From the NCBI RefSeq assembly GCF_000612545.2, contig NZ_CP097800.1, forward strand, positions 4,464,501 to 4,528,500: DNA of 64,000 bases, written 5' to 3'. The translations under genes were made by a program, and so were the position numbers. The notes under the pieces were generated by a model. That model saw nothing but the letters and a program-made list of their open reading frames with translations. It was not told the origin of the DNA and made no database searches. This document shows positions 48,286-57,258 of this stretch, one piece after another (position 1 is the stretch's first letter; every line of letters starts with the position of its first letter). This DNA is from Streptomyces sp. PCS3-D2 (GTDB lineage: Bacteria; Actinomycetota; Actinomycetes; Streptomycetales; Streptomycetaceae).

Positions 48286-49058
48286 CCAGTACCCCCTCGC
48301 CCGCCCCGTCGCTCGAAGTCGCCGGGCTCGCCTACGCCTATCCGGACGGACACCAGGCCCTGTACGGCGTCGACCTGACCGTCGCACGCGGCGAGCGCGT
48401 CGCCCTGCTCGGCCCCAACGGCGCTGGCAAGACCACGCTCGTGCTGCACCTCAACGGCATCCTCGGCGGCGGCGTCGGCTCGGTGGCCGTGGCCGGGCTT
48501 CCGGTGGAGAAGCGGAACCTGGCGGAGATCCGGCGCCGGGTGGGGATCGTCTTCCAGGACCCTGACGACCAGCTGTTCATGCCGACCGTGCGGGAGGACG
48601 TGGCCTTCGGCCCGGCCGCGGCCGGGATGCGGGGCGCGGAGCTGGACGAGCGGGTCACGGCCGCCCTGGAGCAGGTCGGCATGGCCGACTTCGCCGACCG
48701 GCCGCCGCACCACCTCTCCTTCGGGCAGCGCCGCCGAGTCGCGGTGGCGACCGTACTGGCCATGCGGCCGGAGATCCTGGTCCTGGACGAGCCGTCGTCC
48801 AATCTGGACCCGGCCTCCCGCCGCGAACTCGCCGACATCCTGCGCGCGCTCGACGTGACCGTGCTGATGGTGACGCACGACCTGCCGTACGCGCTGGAGC
48901 TGTGCCCGCGCTCGGTGGTCCTCAGCGAGGGGGTCATCGCGGCGGACGGCAGCACCCAGGACCTGCTGTGCGACGAGGAACTGATGCGGGCCCACCGGCT
49001 GGAACTGCCCTTCGGCTTCGACCCCCGCACGCCCCTGCTGACGCGCCCCTCGGGCTGA
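48282..49058 (+). CDS. ECF transporter ATP-binding component (CbiO/NikO)
   Basis: 258 residues. Walker A 'GPNGAGKTT', Q-loop 'IVFQDPDDQLFMPTVREDVAFGP', signature 'LSFGQRRRVAVATVL', Walker B 'ILVLDEPSSNLDP', H-loop 'MVTHDLPYAL'. The signature is LSFGQ rather than LSGGQ, as in many cobalt-type ATPases. GTG 48282 overlaps the T-component stop; the in-frame ATG 48273 is an alternative. Confidence 0.94.
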   Translation: MTSTPSPAPSLEVAGLAYAYPDGHQALYGVDLTVARGERVALLGPNGAGKTTLVLHLNGILGGGVGSVAVAGLPVEKRNLAEIRRRVGIVFQDPDDQLFMPTVREDVAFGPAAAGMRGAELDERVTAALEQVGMADFADRPPHHLSFGQRRRVAVATVLAMRPEILVLDEPSSNLDPASRRELADILRALDVTVLMVTHDLPYALELCPRSVVLSEGVIAADGSTQDLLCDEELMRAHRLELPFGFDPRTPLLTRPSG

Positions 49059-49200
49059 CGCACCCCCTCGCCCCGGCGGATCGCTCCCGCGGACCCGGGA
49101 GGCGGGACCCGGGAAGCAGGACCGTACGGTGGGTGTTGCGCTGTGGCGTACGAAGCAGGAACAGGCGCCGTCGGCGCCGCGGCAGGTGGTGGGAGCGGAC

Positions 49201-50358
49201 GTGGACGTCCACGGGACGGTGGCGGAGGGCTTCGAGCCCGTCAGGGACGCCTTCGCGCGCAACTTCGAGGTGCTCGGCGACCGGGGCGCGGCCGTCGCCG
49301 TCTACCGGGACGGCCGCAAGGTCGTCGACTTGTGGGGCGGCACCCGGGACGCCGACGGCACCGAGCCGTGGGCCGAGGACACCGCGCAGATCGTCCGCTC
49401 CGCCACCAAGGGCGTGGCCGCCGCGGTCCCGCTGCTCCTGCACCAGCGCGGGCTGCTCGACCTGGACGCGCCGGTCGGCGAGCACTGGCCGGAGTTCAAG
49501 ACCGGCGGCAAGGAGAAGGTCCTCGTACGGGACCTGCTCGCGCACCGCGCGGGCGTTCCGGCCCTGGACCGGGGGCTGACCGCCGCCGAGGCCGCGGACG
49601 GGGTGTCCGGGCCGCGTGCGGTCGCCGCGCAGCACCCCTTCTGGGAGCCGGGCACCGGGCACGGCTACCACGCCCAGACCTACGGCTGGCTGCTGTCCGA
49701 GCTGGTGCTCCGGGTGACCGGGCGCACGCTGGGCTCCGTCCTGGCCGAGGACATCGCCGAGCCGCTCGGCGTGGACTTCTGGATCGGGCTGCCGGAAGGC
49801 CAGGCCGGGCGGGTGGGCCGGGTGGCGCCCGTCGAGCCGCCGGAGCGCGCCGGACTGCTGAGGACCAGGCCCCGCAGAAACGTTTCCGAGGCCTATGCCG
49901 ACCCCGACTCCCTCACCCGCCGCGCCTTCGCCGCCATCGATCCGCTGCCGGACGAGAACGCCCCCGCGTACCGGGCCGCCGAGCTCCCCGCCTCGAACGG
50001 CATCGGCACGGCCCGCGCCCTGGCCCGGTTCTACGGGGCCACCATCGGCGCGGTCGGGGACGGCCCGCGGCTCTTCACCCCCGCCACCACCGCGCTCGCC
50101 GCCCGCGAGCACTCCGCGGGACCGGACCGGGTGCTGGTCGTGAACACCCGCTTCGGCGCCGGATACATGCTGCACGGCCCGGCCTCGCCGCTGCTCTCAC
50201 CCGCCTCCTTCGGCCACCCCGGCCGCGGCGGCTCCCTGGCCTTCGCCGACCCGGACGCCGGCATCGGCTTCGGCTACGTCACCAACGCCCTGGCCACGTC
50301 GGTCACCGCCGACCCCCGGGCCCAGTCCCTGGTCCGGGCCCTGAAATCAGCCCTCTGA
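49201..50358 (+). CDS. serine hydrolase, class C beta-lactamase/esterase fold
   Basis: 385 residues. Catalytic SxxK 'RSATKGVAAAV' at about 75, a Tyr region 'GTGHGYHAQTYGWLLSELVLRVTGRTLG' in place of YxN, and a C-terminal 'FGHPGRGGSLAFADPDAGIGFGYVTN' block that corresponds to the HTG/KTG element. No signal peptide: a cytoplasmic esterase of the EstB type rather than a secreted beta-lactamase. GTG 49201 has GGGAG 5 nt upstream and fits the usual start; the frame extends to 49129. Confidence 0.9.
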   Translation: MDVHGTVAEGFEPVRDAFARNFEVLGDRGAAVAVYRDGRKVVDLWGGTRDADGTEPWAEDTAQIVRSATKGVAAAVPLLLHQRGLLDLDAPVGEHWPEFKTGGKEKVLVRDLLAHRAGVPALDRGLTAAEAADGVSGPRAVAAQHPFWEPGTGHGYHAQTYGWLLSELVLRVTGRTLGSVLAEDIAEPLGVDFWIGLPEGQAGRVGRVAPVEPPERAGLLRTRPRRNVSEAYADPDSLTRRAFAAIDPLPDENAPAYRAAELPASNGIGTARALARFYGATIGAVGDGPRLFTPATTALAAREHSAGPDRVLVVNTRFGAGYMLHGPASPLLSPASFGHPGRGGSLAFADPDAGIGFGYVTNALATSVTADPRAQSLVRALKSAL

Positions 50359-50478
50359 GGGCGCGCCGGACCCGCACGCACCTCGGCCCCGGCGGCCCCG
50401 GCGCGCGCCGGACGAGCTCGCCCGGCACGCGCCGCCCGGGCGCGCCGCACCGCCACCCGGGTGAGCCGGGGCCCGATG

Positions 50479-52113
50479 TCAGCCCGCGTTCAGCACCTGG
50501 GCGACGATCGGGCCGGCGGCTTCGCCGCCGTGGCCGCCACCCTCGACCATCGCGGCCGCGGCCACGTCGCCGCTGAAGCCGGTGAACCAGCTGTCCGGGC
50601 TGTCATCGGCGCCGCCGACCTCGGCCGAGCCGGTCTTCGCGCCCTTGTCCGAGCCGTGGACGGGGGCCATCGCCTCGCGTGCGGTGCCGCTGGTCGCCGT
50701 CAGCCTCATCATGGAGACGAGCTGCTGCTGCACGGAGGACTTCATCCGGCGCTGGGCCGTGGCGATCGTCCGGCCGTCCAGCTCCGGCGAGACGAGCAGC
50801 GGCTGGCGGAAGACGCCGGTGCGGGCGGTGGCGGTGATGGACGCGACGTTCAGCGGGTTCATGGTGATCCGGCCCTGCCCGATGTACGAGGCCGCGGCCT
50901 CGGCCCCCGTGGCCGGCGGGACCTTCCCGTCGGTGGACCTGACGCCCGTCTTCCAGTCCAGGCCGATGCCGAAGACCTCCGTGGCCTCCCTGGGCAGCGC
51001 GGAGTCGTCGTCGACGGGCTTGATCTGCTTGATGAAGGCGGTGTTGCAGGAGCGGGCGAAGGAGGTCGCGAACCTTGTGCCCGCGGGGAGCTCGAAGTTC
51101 TTCAGGTTGTGGAAGGCGCGGCCGCCCCAGGACACCTCCTTCGGACACTCCGCGGGCTTGTCGGCGGCGACCAGGCCGCGGTCCAGCAGCATCGCCCCCG
51201 TCACGATCTTCATCGTGGAGCCGGGTGCCCGGTTGCCCTGCATCGCCGCGTTGAAGCCGTCCGTGCGGTGGTTCGCGACGGCCAGGATGTGCCCGTTGCT
51301 CGGCTTGACGGCGACCACCGAGGCCTCCGGGAACCGGGCGACCGCCCGCTCGGCCGCCGCCTGCACCGTCGCGTCCAGGTAGGTCTTGAGGGTGCTGGGC
51401 TCGCCTTCGACGAGGGTCAGCAGGGTCCGCTTCGGTGCGTCCGCCGCGGCCGGCTCGATCCACACCTCGGCCCCGGCCCTGCCGCCCGTCTTGCTGCCGT
51501 AGTTCTGGCGCAGCTCGTCGAGGATCTGGCGCAGGGAGGGGTACTTCTCCGCCGTCAGCTCCTCGCCGTTGCGGTCCACGGCCTTGACGGGCGGGTTCGC
51601 GGCGGCGCCCGCGCGCAGCTTCTCGTCCTTGCCCAGCTGCGGGTGGATCACCGAGGGCTGCCAGTCGACCAGAGGCCTACCGGTGGTCAGCCCGCGTACG
51701 ACGGTCAGCTGGGAGTCGTAGCCGAGGGGCTTGGTCGTGCCCTCGTAGGTGATCTCCGCCTCGACCCTGAAGGGCACGGTGGTGCCGTTCGCCGGGCCGG
51801 GAGTGATCACGGCCTTGGAGACGTACGCCTTGGTCCTGAAATCCCCGACCGCGCTCTGGGCGGCGGCGGCGTTGTTGGTCAGGTCGGCCGCTCCCCGCTC
51901 GTCCCCGGCGGCCCAGGCGGCCAGGAACGCCGTGGCGACCTTCTCGGCCTCCTTCTCGCCGACCGGCCCGCTGCCCCTGCCGGACCGGACGGACGCGTCC
52001 GGGTCCGCTCCCTCACCGCTGTCGTCGACCAGGGTGTACACCCCGTAGCTGGCGCCGCCGAGCATCGCCAGGAATACACCGCCGATGACGGCGCCTTTGG
52101 CTGCCCCGTTCAC
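50479..52113 (-). CDS. penicillin-binding protein (class B-like transpeptidase with NTF2-like N-terminal domain)
   Basis: 544 residues. Membrane anchor at about 7-30; an NTF2-like/MecA-N domain (about 50-155: 'VATAFLAAWAAGDERGAADLTNN'), then the transpeptidase with SxxK 'STMK' (Ser299), SxN 'SCN' (355-357), and 'KTGS' (493-496). It lacks a glycosyltransferase domain. The NTF2 domain plus low-affinity transpeptidase layout resembles PBP2a/PBP3-type enzymes and Streptomyces sporulation-associated PBPs. GTG 52113 follows GGGGGAGG with 8-nt spacing; a frame to 52203 is not needed. Located between ssgE and pmt, consistent with a role in septal or spore wall synthesis. Confidence 0.92.
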   Translation of the reverse strand: MNGAAKGAVIGGVFLAMLGGASYGVYTLVDDSGEGADPDASVRSGRGSGPVGEKEAEKVATAFLAAWAAGDERGAADLTNNAAAAQSAVGDFRTKAYVSKAVITPGPANGTTVPFRVEAEITYEGTTKPLGYDSQLTVVRGLTTGRPLVDWQPSVIHPQLGKDEKLRAGAAANPPVKAVDRNGEELTAEKYPSLRQILDELRQNYGSKTGGRAGAEVWIEPAAADAPKRTLLTLVEGEPSTLKTYLDATVQAAAERAVARFPEASVVAVKPSNGHILAVANHRTDGFNAAMQGNRAPGSTMKIVTGAMLLDRGLVAADKPAECPKEVSWGGRAFHNLKNFELPAGTRFATSFARSCNTAFIKQIKPVDDDSALPREATEVFGIGLDWKTGVRSTDGKVPPATGAEAAASYIGQGRITMNPLNVASITATARTGVFRQPLLVSPELDGRTIATAQRRMKSSVQQQLVSMMRLTATSGTAREAMAPVHGSDKGAKTGSAEVGGADDSPDSWFTGFSGDVAAAAMVEGGGHGGEAAGPIVAQVLNAG

Positions 52114-52469
52114 TCGTTCGTCCTCCCCCGTGGTCACACTTCTCTGAACGTGTTCAAAGAACCTTGGTGTCGACCTTACTCTGCGGAGTCGTATGGTGTG
52201 CACTCGTTACCGGACCATCACATCCGGAGGGCAGCTTCCTGGATCCTCCCGGCGGCGCGCTCGGCGCTGCCGATCGGGCCCCGCACACCGGGTCGAACCG
52301 GGTCGAAGTGCACGGGCCGGGGCCGTGTTCTAGCGTCGGAAGGGCGAGGGCGACCGATGCGCCGAGCCGGTCGCCCGCCCCGGAGGTCCCCGCTCCGCGC
52401 CGCCGCCCCCGCCCGTGGTCCGGCGCATCCGCGGATCGCGTGACCGACCGAGAGAGCAGGTGCATCCGC
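52114..52469. other. 356-bp divergent intergenic region
   Basis: Contains TGAACGTGTTCA (52145-52156), a 12-bp partial palindrome 32 bp upstream of the PBP start. A tandem CCGGGTCGAA pair lies at about 52289-52308, and TAGCGT (52331-52336) is a possible -10 for the small secreted protein. No gene is visible. Confidence 0.45.
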
Positions 52470-52733
52470 ATGCGTCCGTCGGCCCGTATCCCCAGCATCC
52501 TCGCCGGCCTGGCCCTCGCCGTCGGCGGCGCCGCCGCCCTGGCCCCGTCCGCCCAGGCGGACGTGAAGGCCTGCGAGCAGTACGTCGCCCAGCACGCCCC
52601 GAAGGCCACGGACGGCGCCGCGGAGGCCTGCTACGAGGGGCAGATCGGCAACCAGGCGAGCTGTGCGTCGAGCCTCGTCGCGGCCGGCGCGGGCAAGGAC
52701 GCGGCGAACTCGGCCTGCGAAGCGTCCCGCTGA
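52470..52733 (+). CDS. small secreted protein with four cysteines
   Basis: 87 residues. Signal peptide 'MRPSARIPSILAGLALAVGGAAALAPSAQA' with A-Q-A cleavage, mature part about 57 residues with four Cys that could make two disulfides ('ACEQY', 'ACYEG', 'SCASS', 'ACEAS'). AGCAGG lies 9 nt before ATG 52470. High third-position GC. A perfect 15-bp terminator follows. Function unknown; it lies between a PBP and a TIGR03086 protein. Confidence 0.72.
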   Translation: MRPSARIPSILAGLALAVGGAAALAPSAQADVKACEQYVAQHAPKATDGAAEACYEGQIGNQASCASSLVAAGAGKDAANSACEASR

Positions 52734-52750
52734 CCCGGACCGGTACGAAC

Positions 52751-52784
52751 GGCGGGCCCGGCACCTGTCGGTGCCGGGCCCGCC
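52751..52784 (+). terminator. strong terminator hairpin
   Basis: GGCGGGCCCGGCACC (52751-52765) pairs perfectly with 52770-52784; TGTC loop; followed by GTT. It closes the small secreted protein gene. Confidence 0.9.
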
Positions 52785-53073
52785 GTTGCCCGAAGCGGTT
52801 CCGCTCACGCGAGAACCGGCGGCAGGTGTCCACCACTGCGCGAGGCGGTCCCGTCCGGGGTGCTCGATGCGGACGGTCCGGCGGGCTGCCGTCGCGCAGG
52901 GGGGCACCCGGGCGGTTCACCGCGCGTCCCGCCGAGATGCGGACAGAAGCTGTCCGCAAGGGGGTGCACTCTGGGGTTGCCGGCGCACTCCGGGCCTCTG
53001 ACCGGGGCTGGGGGCGCTGTTCGACTTCGGGTATCCGGCCCGGGCGTACCTCTGAAGGAAAGGCGCGATCACC
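52785..53073. other. 289-bp intergenic region with 21-bp dyad
   Basis: No gene. Arms TGCGGACAG and CTGTCCGCA (52938-52946 and 52950-52958) form a 9-bp perfect inverted repeat around AAG, with a partial copy GATGCGGACGGTCCGG about 70 bp upstream. Candidate operator for the gene at 53074. Confidence 0.5.
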
Positions 53074-53640
53074 ATGTCCCAGGACATCCAGCTGCTGGAG
53101 AAGGCCCTGACCCACACCGGCCAACTGCTCGGCAACGTCACCCCGGGCCAGTACGCGCTGCCCACCCCGTGCGACGACTTCGACGTCCGCACCCTGGTCA
53201 ACCACATGCTCGCGGGCAACCCGTACTACGTGGGCCTCGCCCACGGCGGCGCCCCCGACTTCGCCCTGTTCGCCCAGGACCACATCGGCGACCGCCGGCC
53301 CGGCGAGGTCTACGCCGAGGGTGCGAAGGAGGCCCTGGCCGCGTGGCAGGTCGAGGGCGCGTTCCGGCGGCAGATGCCGCTGCCCGGCGGCGGCCTGGGC
53401 CCGCGGCTGGCCGACCTGCACCTCCTGGAGGCGGTCCTGCACGGCTGGGACCTCGCCACCGCCACCGACCAGGACCGCACCGGCGACCCGGACGCCGTAG
53501 CAGCGGTCTTCCGGACCTGGTACGGCAACTACCCCGATGAGATCCGCGGCGCGACCGGCATGTTCGGCCCCTCCGAGGACGCCCCGGAAGACGCCCCCGC
53601 GCTCGACCGCGTCGCCGCGTACTTCGGCCGCACCCTCTGA
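53074..53640 (+). CDS. TIGR03086 family metal-binding protein (DinB/mycothiol-type fold)
   Basis: 188 residues. Four-helix maleylpyruvate isomerase-like pattern: 'LEKALTHTGQLLGNVTPGQYALPTPCDDFDVRTLVNHMLAGNPYYVGLAHG' with the conserved His in 'LVNHM', and 'LGPRLADLHLLEAVLHGWDLATATDQD' with further metal ligands (H, H-x-W-D). Related enzymes use mycothiol, the actinobacterial thiol. ATG 53074 has GAAGGAAAGG upstream. The substrate is unknown. Confidence 0.88.
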   Translation: MSQDIQLLEKALTHTGQLLGNVTPGQYALPTPCDDFDVRTLVNHMLAGNPYYVGLAHGGAPDFALFAQDHIGDRRPGEVYAEGAKEALAAWQVEGAFRRQMPLPGGGLGPRLADLHLLEAVLHGWDLATATDQDRTGDPDAVAAVFRTWYGNYPDEIRGATGMFGPSEDAPEDAPALDRVAAYFGRTL

Positions 53641-53804
53641 CTCCCCGAGCCACCGGCTCCGCGGGGTGGGGCCCACCAGGAGGCGGGGCCCCTTCACGTC
53701 CGTGAGGGCGGGTGCGGTCAGTAGTGCCGCGGCCGGGTACGGCTGGGCCGTCTGTGGGCCGTCGAGGGGCGGCCCAGGACGGCGGGCGACCACCATCAAC
53801 AACC

Positions 53805-53842
53805 ACGACGGGCCCGGCACCAGAAGGTGCCGGGCCCGTCGT
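53805..53842. terminator. bidirectional terminator
   Basis: Perfect 17-bp stem, arms 53805-53821 and 53826-53842, AGAA loop, just after the end of pmt (minus strand) and downstream of the TIGR03086 gene. Confidence 0.9.
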
Positions 53843-53850
53843 CTGCGCTG

Positions 53851-55620
53851 CTAGACCCAGGTGTCCAGCCACATGCGGCCGCGCCAGGAGTCCATGGGGA
53901 GGGTCTGGCCCGTGTAGATCGGCCAGAAGTAGATGAAGTTCCACACGATCAACAGGACCAGGACGCCCGCACCGATCGCGCCCAGGGCCCTGCGGCGTTC
54001 CGAGGAGCCGGCCGGTCCCAGCAGGGCGCCGATCATCATCGCCACCGCCAGGCACAGGTACGGGACGAAGACCACCGCGTAGAAGTAGAAGATCGTCCGC
54101 TCCTGGTAGTTGAACCAGGGCAGCAGGCCCGCGCCCAGCGCGCACGCGATCGCGCCCGCCCTCCAGTCGCGGCGGAAGAACCACCGCCACAGCACGTACA
54201 GCAGCGCGAAGCAGCCCGCCCACCACAGCAGCGGCGTGCCCAGGGCCAGGACCTCGCGGGCGCACTTGCCGGCCGCCGTCGCCGGGCAGCCGTCGGTGCC
54301 CGGCTCGGGGGACTCGTAGAAGTAGGAGACGGGCCGGCCCAGCACCAGCCAGCTCCACGGATTGGACTCGTAGGTGTGGCCCGAGGTCAGGCCCACGTGG
54401 AAGCTGTAGACCTCGGTCTCGTAGTGCCAGAGGCTGCGCACCCATTCCGGCAGGAACGACAACGAGCTGCCCTGGTCGTTCTTGGCCGCCCAGTCGCGCA
54501 GGTAGCCGCCCTTGCCGTTGTCCGGGCTGAAGATCCAGCCCGACCAGGAGGCCACGTACGTGACGATCGCGACCGGCACGGTCGAGACGAAGGCGGGCAG
54601 CGCGTCACGGCGCAGCATCGCCGCGTACGGGGTGCCAGCGCCCGCGGTGCGGCGGGCGGCGGCGTCCCACAAGACGGTCAGGACGCCGAAGAAGGCCAGG
54701 GCGATGAAGCCGTTCCACTTGGTGCCGGCGGCCAGCCCCAGGCAGACCCCGGCCAGGATCCGGTACGGGCGCCAGCCCAGCCGCAGCGTCTCGGCGATCC
54801 GCGCGTCGGGCCGGGTCCGGCCCTCCTCGTCCACCGGCAGCGCGTCCGCGAGCCGGGTCCTGGCCCGGTCGCGGTCGATGAGCAGCGCCCCGAAGGCGGC
54901 GAGCACGAAGAACATCAGCACCAGGTCGAGCAGTGCCGTGCGGCTCATCACCAGGTGCAGGCCGTCCACCGCCAGCAGTGCGCCCGCGAGGCAGCCGAGG
55001 AAGGTCGAACGGAAGAGGCGCCGCCCGATCCGGCACAGCATCAGCACCGACAGGGTGCCGAGCACGGCGGTCATGAACCGCCAGCCGAAGGGCGTGAGGC
55101 CGAACATCCACTCGCCGAGCCCGATCACCCACTTGCCGACGGGCGGGTGCACGACGTAGCCCGGGTCCGCCGGCAGGGCGACCCCGTCCGGGTTGGCGAG
55201 GATCGACTTGTCGATGTCCTTGGGCCAGTTCGCCTCGTAGCCCTGCCTGATCGTGGCCCAGGCGTCCTTGGCGTAGTACGTCTCGTCGAATATCACCGCC
55301 TTCGGGCTGCCCAGGTGCACGAACCGCAGCACGCCCGCGACCAGCGCCACCAGCAGCGGCCCGGCCCAGGCCATGATGCGCTGCCAGGTTCCCCACACCT
55401 GCGGTGGGAGCCCGAAGGTCATCCACAGCTGCCGGGACGGCTTCGTGTACGGGGGCACCAGGCGGGTGCGGACGTCCGCGCGGGGCGACGCGGCGGCGGC
55501 CGGCGCGTAGCCGAAGCCGCGCAGGCGGCGCAGCCAGGTGGGCGGCTCTTCTTCGCCGCCCGCCGTCGCGGAGGGCAGTGCCCCCGCGGGGCTGGGCGGT
55601 GGCGTCGCGGTACTGGTCAC
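53851..55620 (-). CDS. pmt: dolichyl-phosphate-mannose-type protein mannosyltransferase
   Basis: 589 residues, GT39 family, about 10-11 TM helices. Residues about 1-75 form a cytoplasmic Pro/Ala-rich region. The first luminal/extracellular loop holds the catalytic 'IFDETYYAKDAW' (Asp-Glu) and 'ADPGYVVHPPVGKWVIGLGEWMFG'. 'LAAGTKWNGFIALAFFG' and 'YFYAVVFVPYLCLAVAMMIG' are further PMT motifs. Adds mannose from polyprenyl-phosphate-mannose to Ser/Thr of secreted proteins. GTG 55620 appears leaderless (minus-strand TACGAT, 7 nt upstream). Divergent from rsmI. The Thr/Pro linker protein at 868-2439 is a plausible substrate. Confidence 0.94.
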   Translation of the reverse strand: MTSTATPPPSPAGALPSATAGGEEEPPTWLRRLRGFGYAPAAAASPRADVRTRLVPPYTKPSRQLWMTFGLPPQVWGTWQRIMAWAGPLLVALVAGVLRFVHLGSPKAVIFDETYYAKDAWATIRQGYEANWPKDIDKSILANPDGVALPADPGYVVHPPVGKWVIGLGEWMFGLTPFGWRFMTAVLGTLSVLMLCRIGRRLFRSTFLGCLAGALLAVDGLHLVMSRTALLDLVLMFFVLAAFGALLIDRDRARTRLADALPVDEEGRTRPDARIAETLRLGWRPYRILAGVCLGLAAGTKWNGFIALAFFGVLTVLWDAAARRTAGAGTPYAAMLRRDALPAFVSTVPVAIVTYVASWSGWIFSPDNGKGGYLRDWAAKNDQGSSLSFLPEWVRSLWHYETEVYSFHVGLTSGHTYESNPWSWLVLGRPVSYFYESPEPGTDGCPATAAGKCAREVLALGTPLLWWAGCFALLYVLWRWFFRRDWRAGAIACALGAGLLPWFNYQERTIFYFYAVVFVPYLCLAVAMMIGALLGPAGSSERRRALGAIGAGVLVLLIVWNFIYFWPIYTGQTLPMDSWRGRMWLDTWV

Positions 55621-55697
55621 CGGCACATCGTAGGGAAGAGATCTGTGTGTGCCCCAGTGGCGTGGGTGACGAGCCGCGGGGCTGAGAGGATGGGCGG

Positions 55698-56594
55698 GTG
55701 ACAACTGACCAGCCCCGCGGTACCGAGCCCACTTCCCCGGCAGGCGTCCTCGTCCTCGCCGGCACCCCCATCGGCGATCTCGCCGACGCCCCGCCGCGGC
55801 TGGCCGCGGAGCTGGAGCGGGCCGATATCGTCGCCGCCGAGGACACCCGGCGGCTGCGCCGGCTGACCCAGGGGCTCGGCGTGCACACCACGGGGCGCGT
55901 CGTGTCCTACTTCGAGGGCAACGAGTCGGCCCGCACCCCCGAACTGGTCGAGGCCCTCTCCGGCGGCGCCCGCGTGCTGCTGGTGACCGACGCCGGCATG
56001 CCGTCCGTCTCCGACCCCGGATACCGGCTGGTCGCGGCAGCCGTGGAGAAGGACATCAAGGTCACCGCGGTCCCCGGGCCGTCCGCCGTGCTCACCGCGC
56101 TCGCGCTGTCCGGGCTGCCCGTGGACCGGTTCTGCTTCGAGGGCTTCCTGCCGCGCAAGGCGGGCGAGCGCCTCGGCCGGCTGCGCGAGGTCGCGGGCGA
56201 GCGCCGCACACTGGTCTACTTCGAGGCCCCGCACCGGCTCGACGACACCCTGGTGGCGATGGCCGAGGTCTTCGGCGCCGAGCGGCGGGCCGCGGTCTGC
56301 CGCGAGCTCACGAAGACCTACGAGGAGGTCAGGCGCGGCGGCCTCGGCGAGCTCGCCGCCTGGGCCGCCGAAGGGGTGCGCGGGGAGATCACCGTCGTGG
56401 TGGAGGGCGCCCCCGACGCCGAGCCGGGCGACGTGGACGACGAGGAGCTCGTACGCAGGGTGCGGGTGCGCGAGGAGGCGGGGGAGCGCCGCAAGGAGGC
56501 CATCGCGGCCGTCGCGGCCGAGGCCGGGGTACCCAAGCGCGACGTCTTCGACGCGGTGGTGGCGGCAAAGAATGCGGCACGAAAGGCGCCATGA
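55698..56594 (+). CDS. rsmI: 16S rRNA (cytidine1402-2'-O)-methyltransferase
   Basis: 298 residues. SAM-dependent tetrapyrrole-methylase fold: 'GVLVLAGTPIGDLADAPPRLAAELERADIVAAEDTRRLRRL', 'VLLVTDAGMPSVSDPGYRLVAAA', 'VTAVPGPSAVLTALALSGLPVDRFCFEGFLPRKAGER', 'YFEAPHRLDDTL'. Modifies C1402 in the ribosomal P site. GTG 55698 has no ribosome-binding site; GAGGAT ends 6 nt before it and may be a weak -10 of a leaderless mRNA. Confidence 0.95.
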   Translation: MTTDQPRGTEPTSPAGVLVLAGTPIGDLADAPPRLAAELERADIVAAEDTRRLRRLTQGLGVHTTGRVVSYFEGNESARTPELVEALSGGARVLLVTDAGMPSVSDPGYRLVAAAVEKDIKVTAVPGPSAVLTALALSGLPVDRFCFEGFLPRKAGERLGRLREVAGERRTLVYFEAPHRLDDTLVAMAEVFGAERRAAVCRELTKTYEEVRRGGLGELAAWAAEGVRGEITVVVEGAPDAEPGDVDDEELVRRVRVREEAGERRKEAIAAVAAEAGVPKRDVFDAVVAAKNAARKAP

Positions 56595-56644
56595 ACCGGT
56601 AAAGGGCTAACCTGAAAGGCAAAGCTCAGACCGTGCGCCGGGCG

Positions 56645-56738
56645 CTTTGGGCATGAGTCGCCCAAAGGCCGTCCAACACTGGACAGGACCTGATGCGCTC
56701 CCGCCCGAAGAGGCGTCCACTGGCAAAGGCACCAGTGG
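56645..56738 (+). promoter_or_regulatory. two hairpins in the leader before the Zn-ribbon gene
   Basis: CTTTGGGC/GCCCAAAG (56645-56652 with 56660-56667, 7-nt loop) and CCACTGG/CCAGTGG (56717-56723 with 56732-56738, 8-nt loop). The first may end the rsmI transcript; the second ends 9 nt before the AGAGGAG ribosome-binding site and could influence translation. Confidence 0.5.
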
Positions 56739-56754
56739 AACAAGAGGAGCTGGC

Positions 56755-57249
56755 ATGAGTGAGATCGCAGACACCCCGGTACCCGTCCAGGCCTCGGCAC
56801 CCGCACGTTTCTCCAGCCCCGACGTGCACACCGTGCAGGAGGCGTATTCCTTCGCGTGCATGCGCTGCGCGTACGGCTGGGAGCAGGAGTACCGGATCGA
56901 GCACCACGTCGACGGCCGCGGCGAACCGTTCATCATGTACACGGTCGACGGCGAGCGGGTGCCCTCCCCGCTGTCCAACCCCAGCTGCATGAACTGCGGC
57001 GGGCACGTCGTACGGATCATGCGGGCGGGGCAGGTCTCCTCGGTGCTCGGGACGATCGACCGCCTCTACCACCACCGCATAGCGCCCGGGATCGCCGGAC
57101 CGGTGCCGGCGGGAGCGAACGTCCCGCGCACTCCGGGGCCCCGCAGGTCCGCCGAGCGCCACGACGCCCCCGGCCCCGTCGCCGTCGGCGACGACGAGAA
57201 GCGCGGGGGCCTGCTCTCCCGGCTGAAGGGGTTCCTGCGCCGGTCATAG
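56755..57249 (+). CDS. conserved hypothetical zinc-ribbon-like protein
   Basis: 164 residues. Two CxxC pairs, 'SFACMRCAYGW' and 'SCMNCGGHV', about 50 residues apart with a beta-rich segment between them, suggest a single zinc ribbon. The C-terminus is basic ('KRGGLLSRLKGFLRRS') and may bind membrane or nucleic acid. ATG 56755 follows AGAGGAG at 5-nt spacing. Function unknown; conserved position between rsmI and tatD. Confidence 0.82.
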   Translation: MSEIADTPVPVQASAPARFSSPDVHTVQEAYSFACMRCAYGWEQEYRIEHHVDGRGEPFIMYTVDGERVPSPLSNPSCMNCGGHVVRIMRAGQVSSVLGTIDRLYHHRIAPGIAGPVPAGANVPRTPGPRRSAERHDAPGPVAVGDDEKRGGLLSRLKGFLRRS

Positions 57250-57258
57250 GATCGGCCC

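Noticed and set aside
49059-49200. N-terminal extension of the serine hydrolase from GTG 49129
   Set aside because: GTG 49201 has a well-placed GGGAG and matches the usual family start; the extension looks non-conserved.
52145-52156. LexA SOS box before the PBP gene
   Set aside because: GAAC and GTTC are separated by 2 nt instead of the required 4.
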